Numbered from the stretch's first letter, positions 27,119-36,137 are shown. The stretch is DNA of 64,000 nt from Poindextera sp035604135 (GCA_035604135.1 DATNJB010000044.1:29642-93641); one strand, 5' to 3'. Notes: generated from the letters alone by a model not told the origin. Translations and numbers: made by a program.

Positions 27119-28636
27119 TCAGGCCGGCTCACGCTCGAATGCCACGCCGGCCCTCAGCGATTCCACGTCGCGCCCGACCGTGGCGACGGCAAGGAGTTTG
27201 CCGCTCTTCATGAAGCGCGCCGCGGCGTCCTGGCCGGCCAGGCTTCCATCGATCGTGACCGCGTCGAACCCCTCGGCGTGCCCGACATAGTTTATCGTCG
27301 CGCCGTAGTGGACGCTCCAGAAGAATGGCGTGTCGTCAAACGGGGCCGTGTCGCCCATGATGCTGCGCGCGACGTGCTGCCCCTGCCGCTCCGCGTGCAC
27401 CCAATGCTCGACGCGGATGAGCTCGCCGGTGTGGGCGTCGGGGAAGCGCGCCAGATCGCCCGCTGCATAGACACCCGGCGCCGAAGTCTTGAGGGTCCGG
27501 TCGACGACAACGCCATTCTCGACCGTCAGCCTGGCGGCCGCGGCGAGCCCCGTGCGCGGCGCAACCCCGGTCCCGGCGACGACGAAGTCGGCCTCGACCA
27601 CGCCGTCGTCCAGGGCAAGCCGCGCGCCGTCCCACCCCTCGATCTTGCGGCCCAGGTGGAAGACCACGCCGTTCTCCTCGTGCAGGCCCCGCACCCACCC
27701 GCCCAGCTCGTCGCCCAGGACCCGGCTGAGCGGGATCGCCTCCGGCGCCGCCACATGCACTTCGATGCCGCGGCGCCGCAGCGCAGCGGCGACCTCGAGC
27801 GCGATGAAGCTCGCCCCCACCACGGCGACCCGCTTGGCGCCTTCGGCGGCGCGAATGATGGCGTCGGCGTCGGCCAGGCTGCGCAGCGTGAACACCTCGG
27901 CCCGGTCGAAGCCAGGAATGGGCAGGGGTCTTGGCTCGCCGCCCAGCGCGAGCAGCAGCGCGTCGTAGGCCAGCTCGCCGCCCGACCCCAGTTCGACCGT
28001 CTTCGCGCCGGGATCCAGGCTCGTGATTTCGGCGCCCAGCCTGAGATCGATGTCGTGGTCGGCGTACCAGGCATCGTCGCGCAACGGCATCCACTCGGCT
28101 GGCGCCGACCCCGCCAGGTAGTCTTTCGAACAGTTCGGGCGGTCGTACGGCGCGGCGGCGTCCGCGCTCACCATGGTCACGCCGCCGTCGAAGCCCTCCC
28201 GGCGCAGCATCTCCGCCGCCGCGTAGCCGGCCGCGCCGCCGCCGGCGATCACGACCCGCCTTGGCCCGCCCGCTCGCTTCGGCTTGGCAGGCGCATCCGC
28301 CCGGGCGCGGACGACGATGGTCCCGTCGCGCTCCTCGACCGTCCAGTGGCCGACCGGATCGATCGCCGGCGCGGCCAGCGCTTCGCCTGTCCGGAGGCAG
28401 AAGTGGGCGTGGTGCCACGGACAGCGGACGGCGTGGCCGACGATGAGGCCGTCCGCGAGCGGCCCGTGATAGTGGGTGCAGTGGGCGCCGATCGCGAACA
28501 GCTCGCCGCCCACCCGGGCGACCAGGACCGTGTCGTCGCCGACGTGGCCAGCCAGCATCGCGCCTTCGGCGACGTCCGCCGCCGGAATGCCGGCCGCCAA
28601 ATCTGGACCTGAGTCTTCCTCGCCACCGCCGCTCAT
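27119..28636 (-). CDS. Rieske [2Fe-2S] / FAD-dependent pyridine nucleotide-disulfide oxidoreductase
   Basis: A 505-residue fusion. The N-terminal Rieske domain (about 15-105) has the ligands CTHYHG (Cys-x-His) and CPWHHAHF. The FAD/NAD oxidoreductase begins with RVVIAGGGAAGYAAAEMLRR (dinucleotide fold, about 125) and has a second NAD-binding fold around VAVVGASFIALEVAAALRR and the FAD-binding GVYAAGDLARFPD near the C-terminus. The layout matches the AIFL/ferredoxin-reductase-like family, in which the Rieske cluster takes electrons from NAD(P)H through FAD. The electron acceptor is unknown; many relatives serve ring-hydroxylating or P450 systems. The stop is followed by a coding-like remnant. 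Confidence 0.9.
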   Translation of the reverse strand: MSGGGEEDSGPDLAAGIPAADVAEGAMLAGHVGDDTVLVARVGGELFAIGAHCTHYHGPLADGLIVGHAVRCPWHHAHFCLRTGEALAAPAIDPVGHWTVEERDGTIVVRARADAPAKPKRAGGPRRVVIAGGGAAGYAAAEMLRREGFDGGVTMVSADAAAPYDRPNCSKDYLAGSAPAEWMPLRDDAWYADHDIDLRLGAEITSLDPGAKTVELGSGGELAYDALLLALGGEPRPLPIPGFDRAEVFTLRSLADADAIIRAAEGAKRVAVVGASFIALEVAAALRRRGIEVHVAAPEAIPLSRVLGDELGGWVRGLHEENGVVFHLGRKIEGWDGARLALDDGVVEADFVVAGTGVAPRTGLAAAARLTVENGVVVDRTLKTSAPGVYAAGDLARFPDAHTGELIRVEHWVHAERQGQHVARSIMGDTAPFDDTPFFWSVHYGATINYVGHAEGFDAVTIDGSLAGQDAAARFMKSGKLLAVATVGRDVESLRAGVAFEREPA

Positions 28637-28734
28637 CGCATCAACCTCTCGTTTGCAGAGAAAGGACGCTCGCGCGGCCCGCGTGTTTCGTCAACGCGCC
28701 GCGACTGATCAAGCCAAGCAATGAGCTCTTCGCC

Positions 28735-29469
28735 CTAGAGGTCGATGACCAAGCCGTCGTGGACGATCTCGTGCTCGGCCTCGCCGGCGCGGGCCAGCAT
28801 GTCGGGGCCGAGGTGGGTTAGCACCACGCGCTTGACGCCGATGCGCTCAGCATTGGCGCGGAAGGCCGCGTAGTCGAGGTGCTGCGGAATCGGCCGATCG
28901 AACGAGAGCGCCTCGACGATGAAGAGGTCAGCGCGCCGGCCGACCTCGACCAGCGCCTCGGTCCACTCGCTGTCGCCGGAGTAAGCGATCGTCTTGCCGT
29001 CGCTCGACAGCCGCAGACCCAAGGCCGGCGCGCCACACGCGTGCTTGACCTCGATTGCCTCCACGACGCCGCCGCCGACGGTCAGGCTGGAGCCGGGCGC
29101 GATCTCACGCACGTCGATCTCGAACCGGCGCCGCGCGGTCGACGATCCCGGAAAGAACACCTCCATCGCCTGGGTCAGCCGCTCGCCCAGGCCCGGCGGC
29201 CCGACGATGGTCAGCAGCTCGCTGCGTCGGCTGTAGAACTGGGCGTCGAGAATGAAGAACGGCAGACCGCCAAAGTGGTCGCCGTGCAGGTGGCTGATGA
29301 AGATCGTCCGGATCGTGTTCGGATCGATGCCCAGCTGGCGCAACGCGACCATGCTCGAGGCGCCGCAGTCGATCAGATAGTCGCCGCCCGGCCGCTCGAC
29401 GCGGAAGCAGGTGTTGAACCGGCCGCCCGAGCCGAACGCATCCCCACATCCGACGAACTGCAGACGCAT
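28735..29469 (-). CDS. MBL fold metallo-hydrolase (RNase Z-like)
   Basis: A 244-residue metallo-beta-lactamase-fold hydrolase. The metal motif is ISHLHGDHFGGLPF, with further ligands at KHACGAPALG, YSGDSEWTEAL and VVLTHLGPDML. The N-terminus MRLQFVGCGDAFGSGGRFNT and DYLIDCGAS match the RNase Z/phosphodiesterase-like subgroup, but the exosite of true tRNase Z is not evident, so a small-molecule phosphodiesterase or lactonase role is also possible. It is followed on the same strand by nothing; the GST gene lies upstream by 18 bases, suggesting an operon. Confidence 0.85.
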   Translation of the reverse strand: MRLQFVGCGDAFGSGGRFNTCFRVERPGGDYLIDCGASSMVALRQLGIDPNTIRTIFISHLHGDHFGGLPFFILDAQFYSRRSELLTIVGPPGLGERLTQAMEVFFPGSSTARRRFEIDVREIAPGSSLTVGGGVVEAIEVKHACGAPALGLRLSSDGKTIAYSGDSEWTEALVEVGRRADLFIVEALSFDRPIPQHLDYAAFRANAERIGVKRVVLTHLGPDMLARAGEAEHEIVHDGLVIDL

Positions 29470-29487
29470 CGGCCTCTCCGTGGCGCC

Positions 29488-30168
29488 TTACGACGCCGCG
29501 GCGCGTTCGGCCGCCATCTTGCGGATCAGCGCCTGGCGTTCCTCGAGCCCGCGATGGAGCTCGACCAGAACGCGCGCGGCGTGCTCGTTCTTGCGGATCG
29601 CGGCCCAATAGTCCGCGACCCTTGGCTGGCTCGGGATCGGGTCCGCCACATCGGCGGACGGCAGCACGTTTTCGATCAGGAAGAGCGCGGGCACGAGCGT
29701 GCAGTCGGCGATGGTCAGGCGGCCGAGGACGGCGAAGCCATCGCTCCCTATGTAGTGCGCGAGCGCATTCACGCCGCGGACGACCTGGCCGGAGAGCAGA
29801 TCCAGCGTCCCTTGATTCCGCGTCGAGCGGCGCGTCTGGCCGGCCAGCATGAACATGTTGTTGATCAGATAGATGTCCGCCAGTCGCGACACGGTGCGGA
29901 TGGTCGCGTTCTCCCGTGGCGTCGCGCCCAACAGCCTTGGCTCGGGATAGACCTCCTCGAGATACTCGGCGATCACTTCCGATTCCGGGATGACGTCGCC
30001 GTCGTCCAGCTCCAGAACCGGGATGCGGCCGATGGGCGAGGTCTTCCACCACGCTTCCGTACCGAAGCCGGCCGGGAGTTTCAGGGCGACGCCCTCGATC
30101 CCCTTGGCGTAGATCTGCATGCGCACCTTCGCCGAATAGGGGCTGAGATCGCCGGAATAGAGCTTCAT
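29488..30168 (-). CDS. Glutathione S-transferase family protein
   Basis: A 226-residue GST. The thioredoxin-like N-terminal domain starts MKLYSGDLSPYSAKVRMQIY with Ser in SPYS as the likely glutathione-activating residue, and has GRIPVLELDDGDVIPESEVI (cis-Pro and the ESE gamma-glutamyl-binding motif). The all-helical C-terminal domain (about 90-215) includes LTIADCTLVPALF. The ATG at 30168 begins exactly at the conserved KLYS strand; longer in-frame extension is not protein-like. It sits 18 bases before the MBL hydrolase gene and is divergent from the MaoC pair. Confidence 0.9.
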   Translation of the reverse strand: MKLYSGDLSPYSAKVRMQIYAKGIEGVALKLPAGFGTEAWWKTSPIGRIPVLELDDGDVIPESEVIAEYLEEVYPEPRLLGATPRENATIRTVSRLADIYLINNMFMLAGQTRRSTRNQGTLDLLSGQVVRGVNALAHYIGSDGFAVLGRLTIADCTLVPALFLIENVLPSADVADPIPSQPRVADYWAAIRKNEHAARVLVELHRGLEERQALIRKMAAERAAAS

Positions 30169-30303
30169 CGCCACGTCTCCTCTTTGGCCGGCGAGCTTGG
30201 GCGGATGGGCGGCCGCGGGCAAGGCGCGCCAGGAAAAATCGGTCGAAAACGGCCAACCAAGCTGCGACAGTGCTATCGCCGAGGAAGGAACCAGGAGGCG
30301 CTG

Positions 30304-30792
30304 ATGGCCACGGGCGTTGATACCCTGATCAGTCCGGCGATGGAGGAGGCGAAAGGCCGGTGGAGCGAACCGCGCGCCTCGCCGCCGATCGCGCTCTCCG
30401 ACATCCGCAAGTGGGCGATCGCCACCTATTGGCCGCAGACGCCGCCGGCGATCTACTGGGACGAGGCGTATGCGAAGACGACGCGGTGGGGCGGGGTCAT
30501 TGCGCCGCGCGACTTCAACCCCTTCGCCTGGCCGGTGCAGCGCCTGCGCCCGCCCGCCGCCGCTGCGCCCGTCGAAGGCGTCAGGCTGACCGGCATCAAC
30601 GGCGGCCAGACCGACAGCTACGGCGTCCCCCAGCGGCCGGGCGATGTGATCTCGGCGCGGCAGCGGCTCAAGGACTTCAACGAGCGGCAGGGCCGCTTCG
30701 GGTTGATGCTGTACACCTACAACGAGATCGAATGGACGAACCAGAACGGCGCGTTCGTCCGCCGCCGCATCGCCACCGGCATCCGCTACTAG
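30304..30792 (+). CDS. MaoC-like / FAS1-type dehydratase half, N-terminal hot-dog type
   Basis: A 162-residue single hot-dog-fold protein of the FAS1-like/MaoC_dehydrat_N kind. Seen: SDIRKWAIATYWPQTPPAIY, YAKTTRWGGVIAPRDFNPF and the G-rich TGINGGQTDSYGVPQRPGD. These N-terminal-type subunits lack the catalytic Asp/His and pair with a second MaoC subunit, as in ChsH1/ChsH2 of steroid degradation. An AGGAGG lies just before the ATG. The next gene starts 9 bases after the stop and encodes the partner, so a heterodimeric enoyl-CoA hydratase is predicted. The substrate is unknown. Confidence 0.82.
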   Translation: MATGVDTLISPAMEEAKGRWSEPRASPPIALSDIRKWAIATYWPQTPPAIYWDEAYAKTTRWGGVIAPRDFNPFAWPVQRLRPPAAAAPVEGVRLTGINGGQTDSYGVPQRPGDVISARQRLKDFNERQGRFGLMLYTYNEIEWTNQNGAFVRRRIATGIRY

Positions 30793-30801
30793 GGGATCGA
30801 C

Positions 30802-31236
30802 ATGACCGTGAAGGTTCACTTCGAGGACGTCGAGGTCGGCGACGAGATGCCGGTCTGGTCGAGGACGACTAACTTCATGCACTGGAACCGCTATGCGGCG
30901 GTCAACGATGAGTTCGTGCCCTTCCACATGGACGACGAGGACGGGCGCAAGGCGGGCAACGCCCAGGGCGCGTTCGGCATGGGCAACCTGCGCTACGCCT
31001 ACCTGGTCAACGCGCTCACCGACTGGATCGGCGATGAAGCCGAGATCCGCGAGATCGGCTGCCAGTATCGCGCCATCAACCAGAAGAACGACACCCTGAG
31101 CGTGGTCGGCAAGGTGGTGGAGAAGGGCGTGGTCGACGGCGAGAACCAGGTGCGGCTCGACATCAACGTGACCAACCAGAACGGCGAAGCCACCTGCCCC
31201 GGCCACGCCGTCGTCGTGCTGCCGAACCGGGCTTAG
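30802..31236 (+). CDS. MaoC-like dehydratase half, partner of the preceding gene
   Basis: A 144-residue hot-dog protein. The catalytic-loop region reads WNRYAAVNDEFVPFHMDDEDGRK when split into its parts: a NDEFVPFHMDDE segment carries the Asp and His expected of the hydratase 2 motif, followed by FGMGNLRYAYLVNALTDWIG. The domain begins VHFEDVEVGDEMP, typical of MaoC proteins. It lies 9 bases after the other half and is surely co-transcribed. Together they probably form one active site that hydrates a CoA-linked double bond. Confidence 0.85.
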   Translation: MTVKVHFEDVEVGDEMPVWSRTTNFMHWNRYAAVNDEFVPFHMDDEDGRKAGNAQGAFGMGNLRYAYLVNALTDWIGDEAEIREIGCQYRAINQKNDTLSVVGKVVEKGVVDGENQVRLDINVTNQNGEATCPGHAVVVLPNRA

Positions 31237-31255
31237 TCAGGCGGGGCGTTGCAGC

Positions 31256-31273
31256 CCGGCGACGCGTCGCCGG
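31256..31273. other. Perfect 18-bp palindrome downstream of the MaoC pair
   Basis: CCGGCGACGCGTCGCCGG is its own reverse complement and lies 20 bases after the stop codon. It could form a transcript-end hairpin, but there is no T tract. Being upstream of the DUF4424 gene, it could also be a protein-binding site. Confidence 0.35.
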
Positions 31274-31354
31274 ACACCTGCAAGGCCGACCCCGTATTTG
31301 CTTCTTGGCCAGCGTGGCCGCAACATCGGCCGAGCGCGGTCACAGGAGGATGCG

Positions 31355-32380
31355 ATGCAGCGAACGATCAGGGCCATCGCAGGCGGCGGGGCGGCGCTCA
31401 TGTTCGCTCTCGCGGCCGGTTCGGCGCCCGCGAACGACTCGAGCGCCCAGCTCGCCACCGGCGGGCTGGTGCTGACCAAGACCGACGCGATCGAGATGCG
31501 CTCGGAAAACCTCTCGATCTCGGACAAGCTGGTGCACGTGCACTACGTCTTCGCCAACACCTCCGGCCACGACGTCACCGAACTCGTCGCCTTCCCCCTG
31601 CCGGACATCACCATCGAGGGCGTGGACGACAACATCTCCATCCCGACGGAGAGTCCGACCAACTTCCTCGGCTTCGAGACCGTGGTCGACGGCAAGCGCG
31701 TCAACGCGCAGGTCGAGCAGAAGGCGCTCAAGAACGGCGTCGACGAGACCGCCTTTCTCCGCGGCCTCGGCGTTCCGCTGGCGCCGCAACTGCAGTCCAC
31801 CGACGACGCCATAACGGCTCTGCCGCCCGCCGCGCAGAAGCAGCTGATCGACAAGGGCATGGCCTATGACGACACCTACGATGCCGGAAAGGGGCTTGAG
31901 CATCACCTGACGGCGCTCTGGACGCTGAAGACCACCTACTACTGGCAGCAGACGTTTCCGGCCGGGCAGACCGTGGTGGTCGACCACACCTATCAGCCCT
32001 CGGTCGGTGGCAGCGCCGGGACGGCGTGGGGCGACCCGACCTACGTGAGCGAACAAGACTACAGCGCCGGCCGCGCGCTCTACTGCATCGACGACGATTT
32101 CCTGGCCGCGGCCAGGTCGCGCTATGCGGCCGCCCAGGCGGGCAAGGCGACCGACTACGCGGAGGAGCGCATCCGTTACGTGCTGGTCACCGGCGCCAAC
32201 TGGAAGGCCCCGATCGGGGACTTCACCATGACGATCGACAAGGGCGCCACGAACAGGCTGGTCAGCTTCTGCGGTGACGGCGTGAAGAAGGTCGGGCCGA
32301 CCCAGTTTCAGGTCCACTACACCAACTTCACACCGACCAACGATGTTGCGATCTTGATCCTCATCCCCACGGGGCCCTAG
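31355..32380 (+). CDS. DUF4424 family secreted protein
   Basis: A 341-residue protein with a signal peptide (MQRTIRAIAGGGAALMFALA, cleavage near APA-ND). The mature part is beta-rich and contains the DUF4424 signatures: ATGGLVLTKTDAIEMRSENL at its start, FPLPDI, ALWTLKTTYYWQQTFPAG, VVDHTYQPSVGG, and the two Cys-bearing strands ALYCIDDDF and VSFCGDGVKKVGPTQF. Function unknown; exported to the periplasm. ATG 31355 is chosen because AGGAGG (31344-31349) is well spaced and the signal peptide begins there. The stop overlaps the convergent serine hydrolase by 4 bases. Confidence 0.85.
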   Translation: MQRTIRAIAGGGAALMFALAAGSAPANDSSAQLATGGLVLTKTDAIEMRSENLSISDKLVHVHYVFANTSGHDVTELVAFPLPDITIEGVDDNISIPTESPTNFLGFETVVDGKRVNAQVEQKALKNGVDETAFLRGLGVPLAPQLQSTDDAITALPPAAQKQLIDKGMAYDDTYDAGKGLEHHLTALWTLKTTYYWQQTFPAGQTVVVDHTYQPSVGGSAGTAWGDPTYVSEQDYSAGRALYCIDDDFLAAARSRYAAAQAGKATDYAEERIRYVLVTGANWKAPIGDFTMTIDKGATNRLVSFCGDGVKKVGPTQFQVHYTNFTPTNDVAILILIPTGP

Positions 32381-33516
32381 GCGGCGTAGACGGCGCGCTC
32401 GAAGGCGGCGAAGGCGTCGAGCGTCCTCGGGTCGGCGAACGGCAGAAGCTGGGCGCAGAAGATGCCCGCGGCTCCGGCCTCGCGGTCGATCCAATAGTAG
32501 CAGTTGCCGAGGCCGGCCCAGGCCAGGGCGCCCGCGCCGCGACCGTTGGGGCCGGGCGCGAGGTTGGCCACGAAACCGAGTGTCCACGCCTTGTCGGCGC
32601 CGGGGAAGGGGTCGAAGTCGTTTGACGTGCTCGGCTGCGCCGACCTGAGGACGCCGACCTCCGCGCCTTCGATCTCCGGCGCACAGAGCGCTTCGAGGGT
32701 CGCGGGCTTCAGCACCTGCGGGCCGACGCCCAGGATCGAGTTCATGAACTTCAGATAGTCGGTCACGTTGGAATAGAGCCCGCCGCCGCCCATCATGAAG
32801 TGGGGCTCCTCCGGCATCGCGAACGGGATCGCCGCCACGCCGCCGTCCGGCAGGCGTGCGTGCATGGAGGCGAGGCGGGCCTTCTGCTCGGCGCTGGGGA
32901 AGAAACCCGTGTCGCCCATGCCCAGTGGGCTCAGCACGCGACGGCGCAGGAAGCTCTCGAACGGTTCAGCCGCCGCGGCCGCAATCAGCTGGCCCGTCCA
33001 GTCGATGCCGGTCCCATAGATCCAACCCCCGCCAGGCTCGAACACCAGCGGAAACCGGCCGGCGTCCGCCACCGCGTTAAGGCCCGTGGCCTGCGCGAAG
33101 CGGTCGATCGACGGGCTGGTGAAGGCGTAGGCGAGTCCGCTCGTGTGCGTGAGCAGCCGGCGAAGCGTGATCGGCGCAGCGGCGGGTCTGAGCGCCGGCT
33201 GGCCGCCCGCGTCGAAGCCGGTCAGCACCTGCGGTGCCGCCAGCGCCGGCAGCCATTGGCCGACCGGCTCGTCCAGCCCGACCAGGCCGTCGTCCACAGC
33301 GACTAGCGCCGCCGTGGCGGTCAGCGCCTTGGTGCATGAGGCGATCCAGAACTGGGTGTCCGGCGTCATCGGCGCAGGGTTGTCCGCGCCGCGCATGCCG
33401 ACCGCGACCACCACTACCTCGCCGTCGGGAAGCCGCGCCGCCGCCGCGGCGCCCGGCAGGCCCGCGGCCTTGATCCCCTCGCTCAGCGCCTCGCGCACCC
33501 GCTCCGCCGCGCCCAT
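32377..33516 (-). CDS. Serine hydrolase, class C beta-lactamase fold (esterase-like)
   Basis: A 379-residue protein of the beta-lactamase/transpeptidase-like fold. The nucleophile motif is SCTK (WIASCTKALTATA, SxxK) at about residue 59. A YGTGIDW segment takes the place of YxN, and WAGLGNCYYWID that of the KTG/HxG motif, which is the pattern of EstB-type esterases and not of true beta-lactamases. No signal peptide is evident, so it is probably cytoplasmic. The RLLTHTSGL segment is typical of the family. Substrate unknown. It precedes no partner; the transglutaminase-like gene lies upstream on the same strand by 72 bases. Confidence 0.85.
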   Translation of the reverse strand: MGAAERVREALSEGIKAAGLPGAAAAARLPDGEVVVVAVGMRGADNPAPMTPDTQFWIASCTKALTATAALVAVDDGLVGLDEPVGQWLPALAAPQVLTGFDAGGQPALRPAAAPITLRRLLTHTSGLAYAFTSPSIDRFAQATGLNAVADAGRFPLVFEPGGGWIYGTGIDWTGQLIAAAAAEPFESFLRRRVLSPLGMGDTGFFPSAEQKARLASMHARLPDGGVAAIPFAMPEEPHFMMGGGGLYSNVTDYLKFMNSILGVGPQVLKPATLEALCAPEIEGAEVGVLRSAQPSTSNDFDPFPGADKAWTLGFVANLAPGPNGRGAGALAWAGLGNCYYWIDREAGAAGIFCAQLLPFADPRTLDAFAAFERAVYAA

Positions 33517-33588
33517 GCCCTTCGCCTCCGAAAGCCAGACCCTTGGGCGGCCTGGCCACGTCGCAATAGCGCCAGGCGGCGCCGGCGG

Positions 33589-34497
33589 CTAGGCGACGGG
33601 CGCGGCGTCGAGCTCGGTGACGTGCTCGGTGCGCTGGGTGGCCGCGTTGAACACCTCGGTGGGCACGCGGAGCGAGGCGTCGCTGGCATAGAGGTCGCGA
33701 AGCTCGGCGAAGCGTCCGTCGGGCTCGAGCGTCAGGGCGGCCAGGTGGTCGAACAGGCTGAGCTGTTCGTCCAGCAGTGTCGTCTGCGGCAACGGATCGG
33801 CGCCCCAGCAGTCCCAGGGCAGCATCTCCATGTTGTTCAGCGCCGCGAAGTCCCGCATCACGTTGCCGGCGATGAACCAGAGGCCCCACATGTCGAAGAT
33901 GCCGAACTTCGCGGCATCCGCCTTGCCCGCGCGGCATTGCGCCCAGGCGTCGCCGGCGATCAGGAACCGGTCGCGCGGGACGTCGAGCGGGTCGAAGTCG
34001 ATCTTCAGCGCCTGGCGCTGCAGGCCGTCGAGCTGGGCGTCGGTCAAGATCCACCGATCCTCGGCCTCGCTCCAGCGCTCGACCACCCAGTGGTCGACGA
34101 ACTTGCCCGGCTCGAAGTAGGCGCCGAACCCAACCCGCGCGCGGGCCGGGACCCCTTGGGCGCGCAGGATGGCGGCGGTCACGACGCTGAAGTGGCGGCA
34201 GACACCGACCGCCCGGTCGGCTGGGTCGCGCCGCTCACCGAGCGGGGCGGGGTTGTTCGCGAGGACAACATCCAGCGTGGCCGCCGCCCCTCGCAGCTGT
34301 TGTTGCACCGCCTTCGCCGGCGTGAGCTCGACCCGGTAGGCGCCCGCCCAGTGATGGTGCATCAGATCGCCCTGCACGGCAGCGCAGAGCGCGGCGAGGT
34401 CGCGGGGCAGCGCGCGCATCGCCACGGCATGGCGGCCGGGATCGGTCATCGGACCGACGGACCTGTAGAAGGCGCGGATATCGGCGGGCAGGGGCAT
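33589..34497 (-). CDS. Transglutaminase-like domain protein
   Basis: A 302-residue protein with a transglutaminase-like cysteine protease fold. The catalytic triad is visible: Cys in GVCRHFSVVTAAILRAQGVP, His in FVDHWVVERW and an Asp in WILTDAQLDGLQ. The N-terminus MPLPADIRAFYRSVG is preceded by TAGGAG with a 7-base spacer, which decides the start at 34497. No signal peptide, so an intracellular peptidase, amidase or repair role is possible. The C-terminal part (about 200-290) is not recognised. Confidence 0.8.
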   Translation of the reverse strand: MPLPADIRAFYRSVGPMTDPGRHAVAMRALPRDLAALCAAVQGDLMHHHWAGAYRVELTPAKAVQQQLRGAAATLDVVLANNPAPLGERRDPADRAVGVCRHFSVVTAAILRAQGVPARARVGFGAYFEPGKFVDHWVVERWSEAEDRWILTDAQLDGLQRQALKIDFDPLDVPRDRFLIAGDAWAQCRAGKADAAKFGIFDMWGLWFIAGNVMRDFAALNNMEMLPWDCWGADPLPQTTLLDEQLSLFDHLAALTLEPDGRFAELRDLYASDASLRVPTEVFNAATQRTEHVTELDAAPVA

Positions 34498-34627
34498 CGG
34501 GTTGCTCCTAAGGCGTCGGCGCATCAGTGGCATGGGCGTGCGGCTCCTGTCTTGACCGGTCTTGCTTCGCCGCCTGGGGCGGCTTCAAATGACGACAGGG
34601 AAGCGCGAACGCCGGCAGGACAAGACG

Positions 34628-35809
34628 ATGAAATTCGGGATCTTCTACGAGATGCAGCTGCCGAGGCCCTGGGGCCCGGACTCCGAGTGGCGGCTCTATC
34701 ACAACGCGCTCGATCAGCTCGAGTTGGCCGATGGGCTGGGCTACGACTACGCCTGGGAGGTCGAGCACCACTTCCTGGAGGAATATTCCCACTCCTCCGC
34801 GCCGGAGGTGTTCCTGGCCGCGGCGAGCCAACGCACCAAGAAAATCCGCCTCGGCCACGGCATTTTCCAGCTCACCACCAACCACCCGGCAAAGGTGGCG
34901 GAAAAGGTGTCGGTGCTCGACCTGCTCTCGAACGGGCGCGTCGAGCTCGGCATGGGCGAAAGCGCCTCGATCACCGAGCTGCAGCCGTTCGAGGTCGACT
35001 TCAACCAGAAGCGCGCGATCTTCGAAGACGCGGTGCGCTGCCTCGTGCCGATGTTCGGCGAGGGCGGCGTCTCCTACCACGGCCAGTACTTCGACTTCCC
35101 CGCCCGCAACGTGCTGCCCAAGCCACGGCAGAAGCCGCACCCGCCGCTCTGGACCGCCTGCTCGCAGCTTCCGACCATCGCCTACGCGGGCGAGAAGGGG
35201 CTGGGCGCGCTGGGCTTCCAGTTCGTCAGCGCCGACGCCGCCCACGCCTGGGTGCATGCCTACTACAACGGCATCACCAAGCGCCTGGATCGGCTCGCCG
35301 ACTATCCGGTCAACCCGAATATCGCGCTGGTCTCGATGTTCATGTGCGCGCCGACCGACGAGGAGGCGCGCGCCAAGGCCGACGGCGCGACCTTCTTTCA
35401 GTTCTGCCTGCGCTACTACAACACCGCCGACCGCAAGCGGCCGGGTCCGGGCGAGGTCGACATGTGGGTCGAGTACGGCAAGTGGAAGGCCGCCAACGCC
35501 GAGCAGGCCGAGCGTGCGCTTTCGGGCGGCCTGATCGGCTCGCCGGAGTCGCTCCGCCGCAAGCTGCGCAAATTCGAGTCCTCGCACATCGACCAGGTCA
35601 TCCTGTTGAACCAGGCCGGCCGGAACAGCCATGCGGACATCTGCGACAGCCTGAAGCTGTTCGCCGAAGAGGTGATGCCGGAGTTCCACGCCAACGTGCC
35701 CGCGCACGAGGCCTGGAAGGCCGATGTGCTGAGCGGAAAGACGGCGCTGGAGGAGATCGAGACGCAGGCGTTCAACGACCGCTTCGGCGCCAAGGCGTTG
35801 ACCGTGTAG
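34628..35809 (+). CDS. LLM class flavin-dependent oxidoreductase (luciferase-like)
   Basis: A 393-residue bacterial-luciferase-fold monooxygenase beginning MKFGIFYEMQLPRPW. Seen: YDYAWEVEHHFLEEYSHSSA, KIRLGHGIFQLTTNHPAKVA, and DLLSNGRVELGMGES, all typical of FMNH2-dependent oxygenases of the LLM class. C-terminal IDQVILLNQAGRNSHADICD closes the barrel. Substrate unknown; it needs a flavin reductase that is not encoded next to it. I chose ATG 34628 because the barrel's first strand begins there. The gene is divergent from the transglutaminase-like gene. Confidence 0.9.
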   Translation: MKFGIFYEMQLPRPWGPDSEWRLYHNALDQLELADGLGYDYAWEVEHHFLEEYSHSSAPEVFLAAASQRTKKIRLGHGIFQLTTNHPAKVAEKVSVLDLLSNGRVELGMGESASITELQPFEVDFNQKRAIFEDAVRCLVPMFGEGGVSYHGQYFDFPARNVLPKPRQKPHPPLWTACSQLPTIAYAGEKGLGALGFQFVSADAAHAWVHAYYNGITKRLDRLADYPVNPNIALVSMFMCAPTDEEARAKADGATFFQFCLRYYNTADRKRPGPGEVDMWVEYGKWKAANAEQAERALSGGLIGSPESLRRKLRKFESSHIDQVILLNQAGRNSHADICDSLKLFAEEVMPEFHANVPAHEAWKADVLSGKTALEEIETQAFNDRFGAKALTV

Positions 35810-35939
35810 GCAAGATCTCGCCGCGCTTAGCGTTTGCTTGAGCGCCGCGGGCGCAGGATGTGATCGGCCGAGAGCCCGGTTTGCCTTTGTTTCGACTCGA
35901 CCGCCCGCTAACGGGGACAAAAGCCGAGGGAGGATCGCC

Positions 35940-36137
35940 ATGGAAACGCACTACGGCGTGGTCCAGCTGGATGGCGTCTGGACCATCATCGGCCGCGGCC
36001 TGCGCTTCGGGTCGTACCGGACAAGGGCGGGCGCCGAGACCGCCGCGCGGCGGTTGGCAGTGAGATCGGCTCTGCCGGTCCAACTGCACGTGCAGGACGA
36101 GACGGGCGAGCTCCTGCCGCCAACAAAACTCGACTAG
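35940..36137 (+). CDS. Small hypothetical protein, DUF2188-like
   Basis: A 65-residue protein: METHYGVVQLDGVWTIIGRG, then a helix rich in Ala and Arg (AGAETAARRLAVR), then a strand. The strand-strand-helix-strand layout resembles small DUF2188-type proteins. A good ribosome site GGAGG lies six bases before the ATG, and third-position GC is high, so it is likely real. Function unknown. It lies about 100 bases before the DUF2306-like gene on the same strand. Confidence 0.7.
   Translation: METHYGVVQLDGVWTIIGRGLRFGSYRTRAGAETAARRLAVRSALPVQLHVQDETGELLPPTKLD

Noticed and set aside
27278..28612. Long open plus-strand frame opposite the Rieske/FAD oxidoreductase
   Set aside because: No recognisable domain; the minus strand encodes clear Rieske and dinucleotide-binding motifs.
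32377..33516. Antibiotic resistance beta-lactamase
   Set aside because: SxxK is present but the YxN and KTG motifs are replaced by YGTG and WAGLGN, and there is no signal peptide; esterase-like function is more likely.
35940..36137. Ubiquitin-like or ThiS/MoaD-like partner for the E1-like enzyme
   Set aside because: The 65-aa protein is of plausible size but ends PTKLD, without Gly-Gly, and does not resemble a beta-grasp fold.
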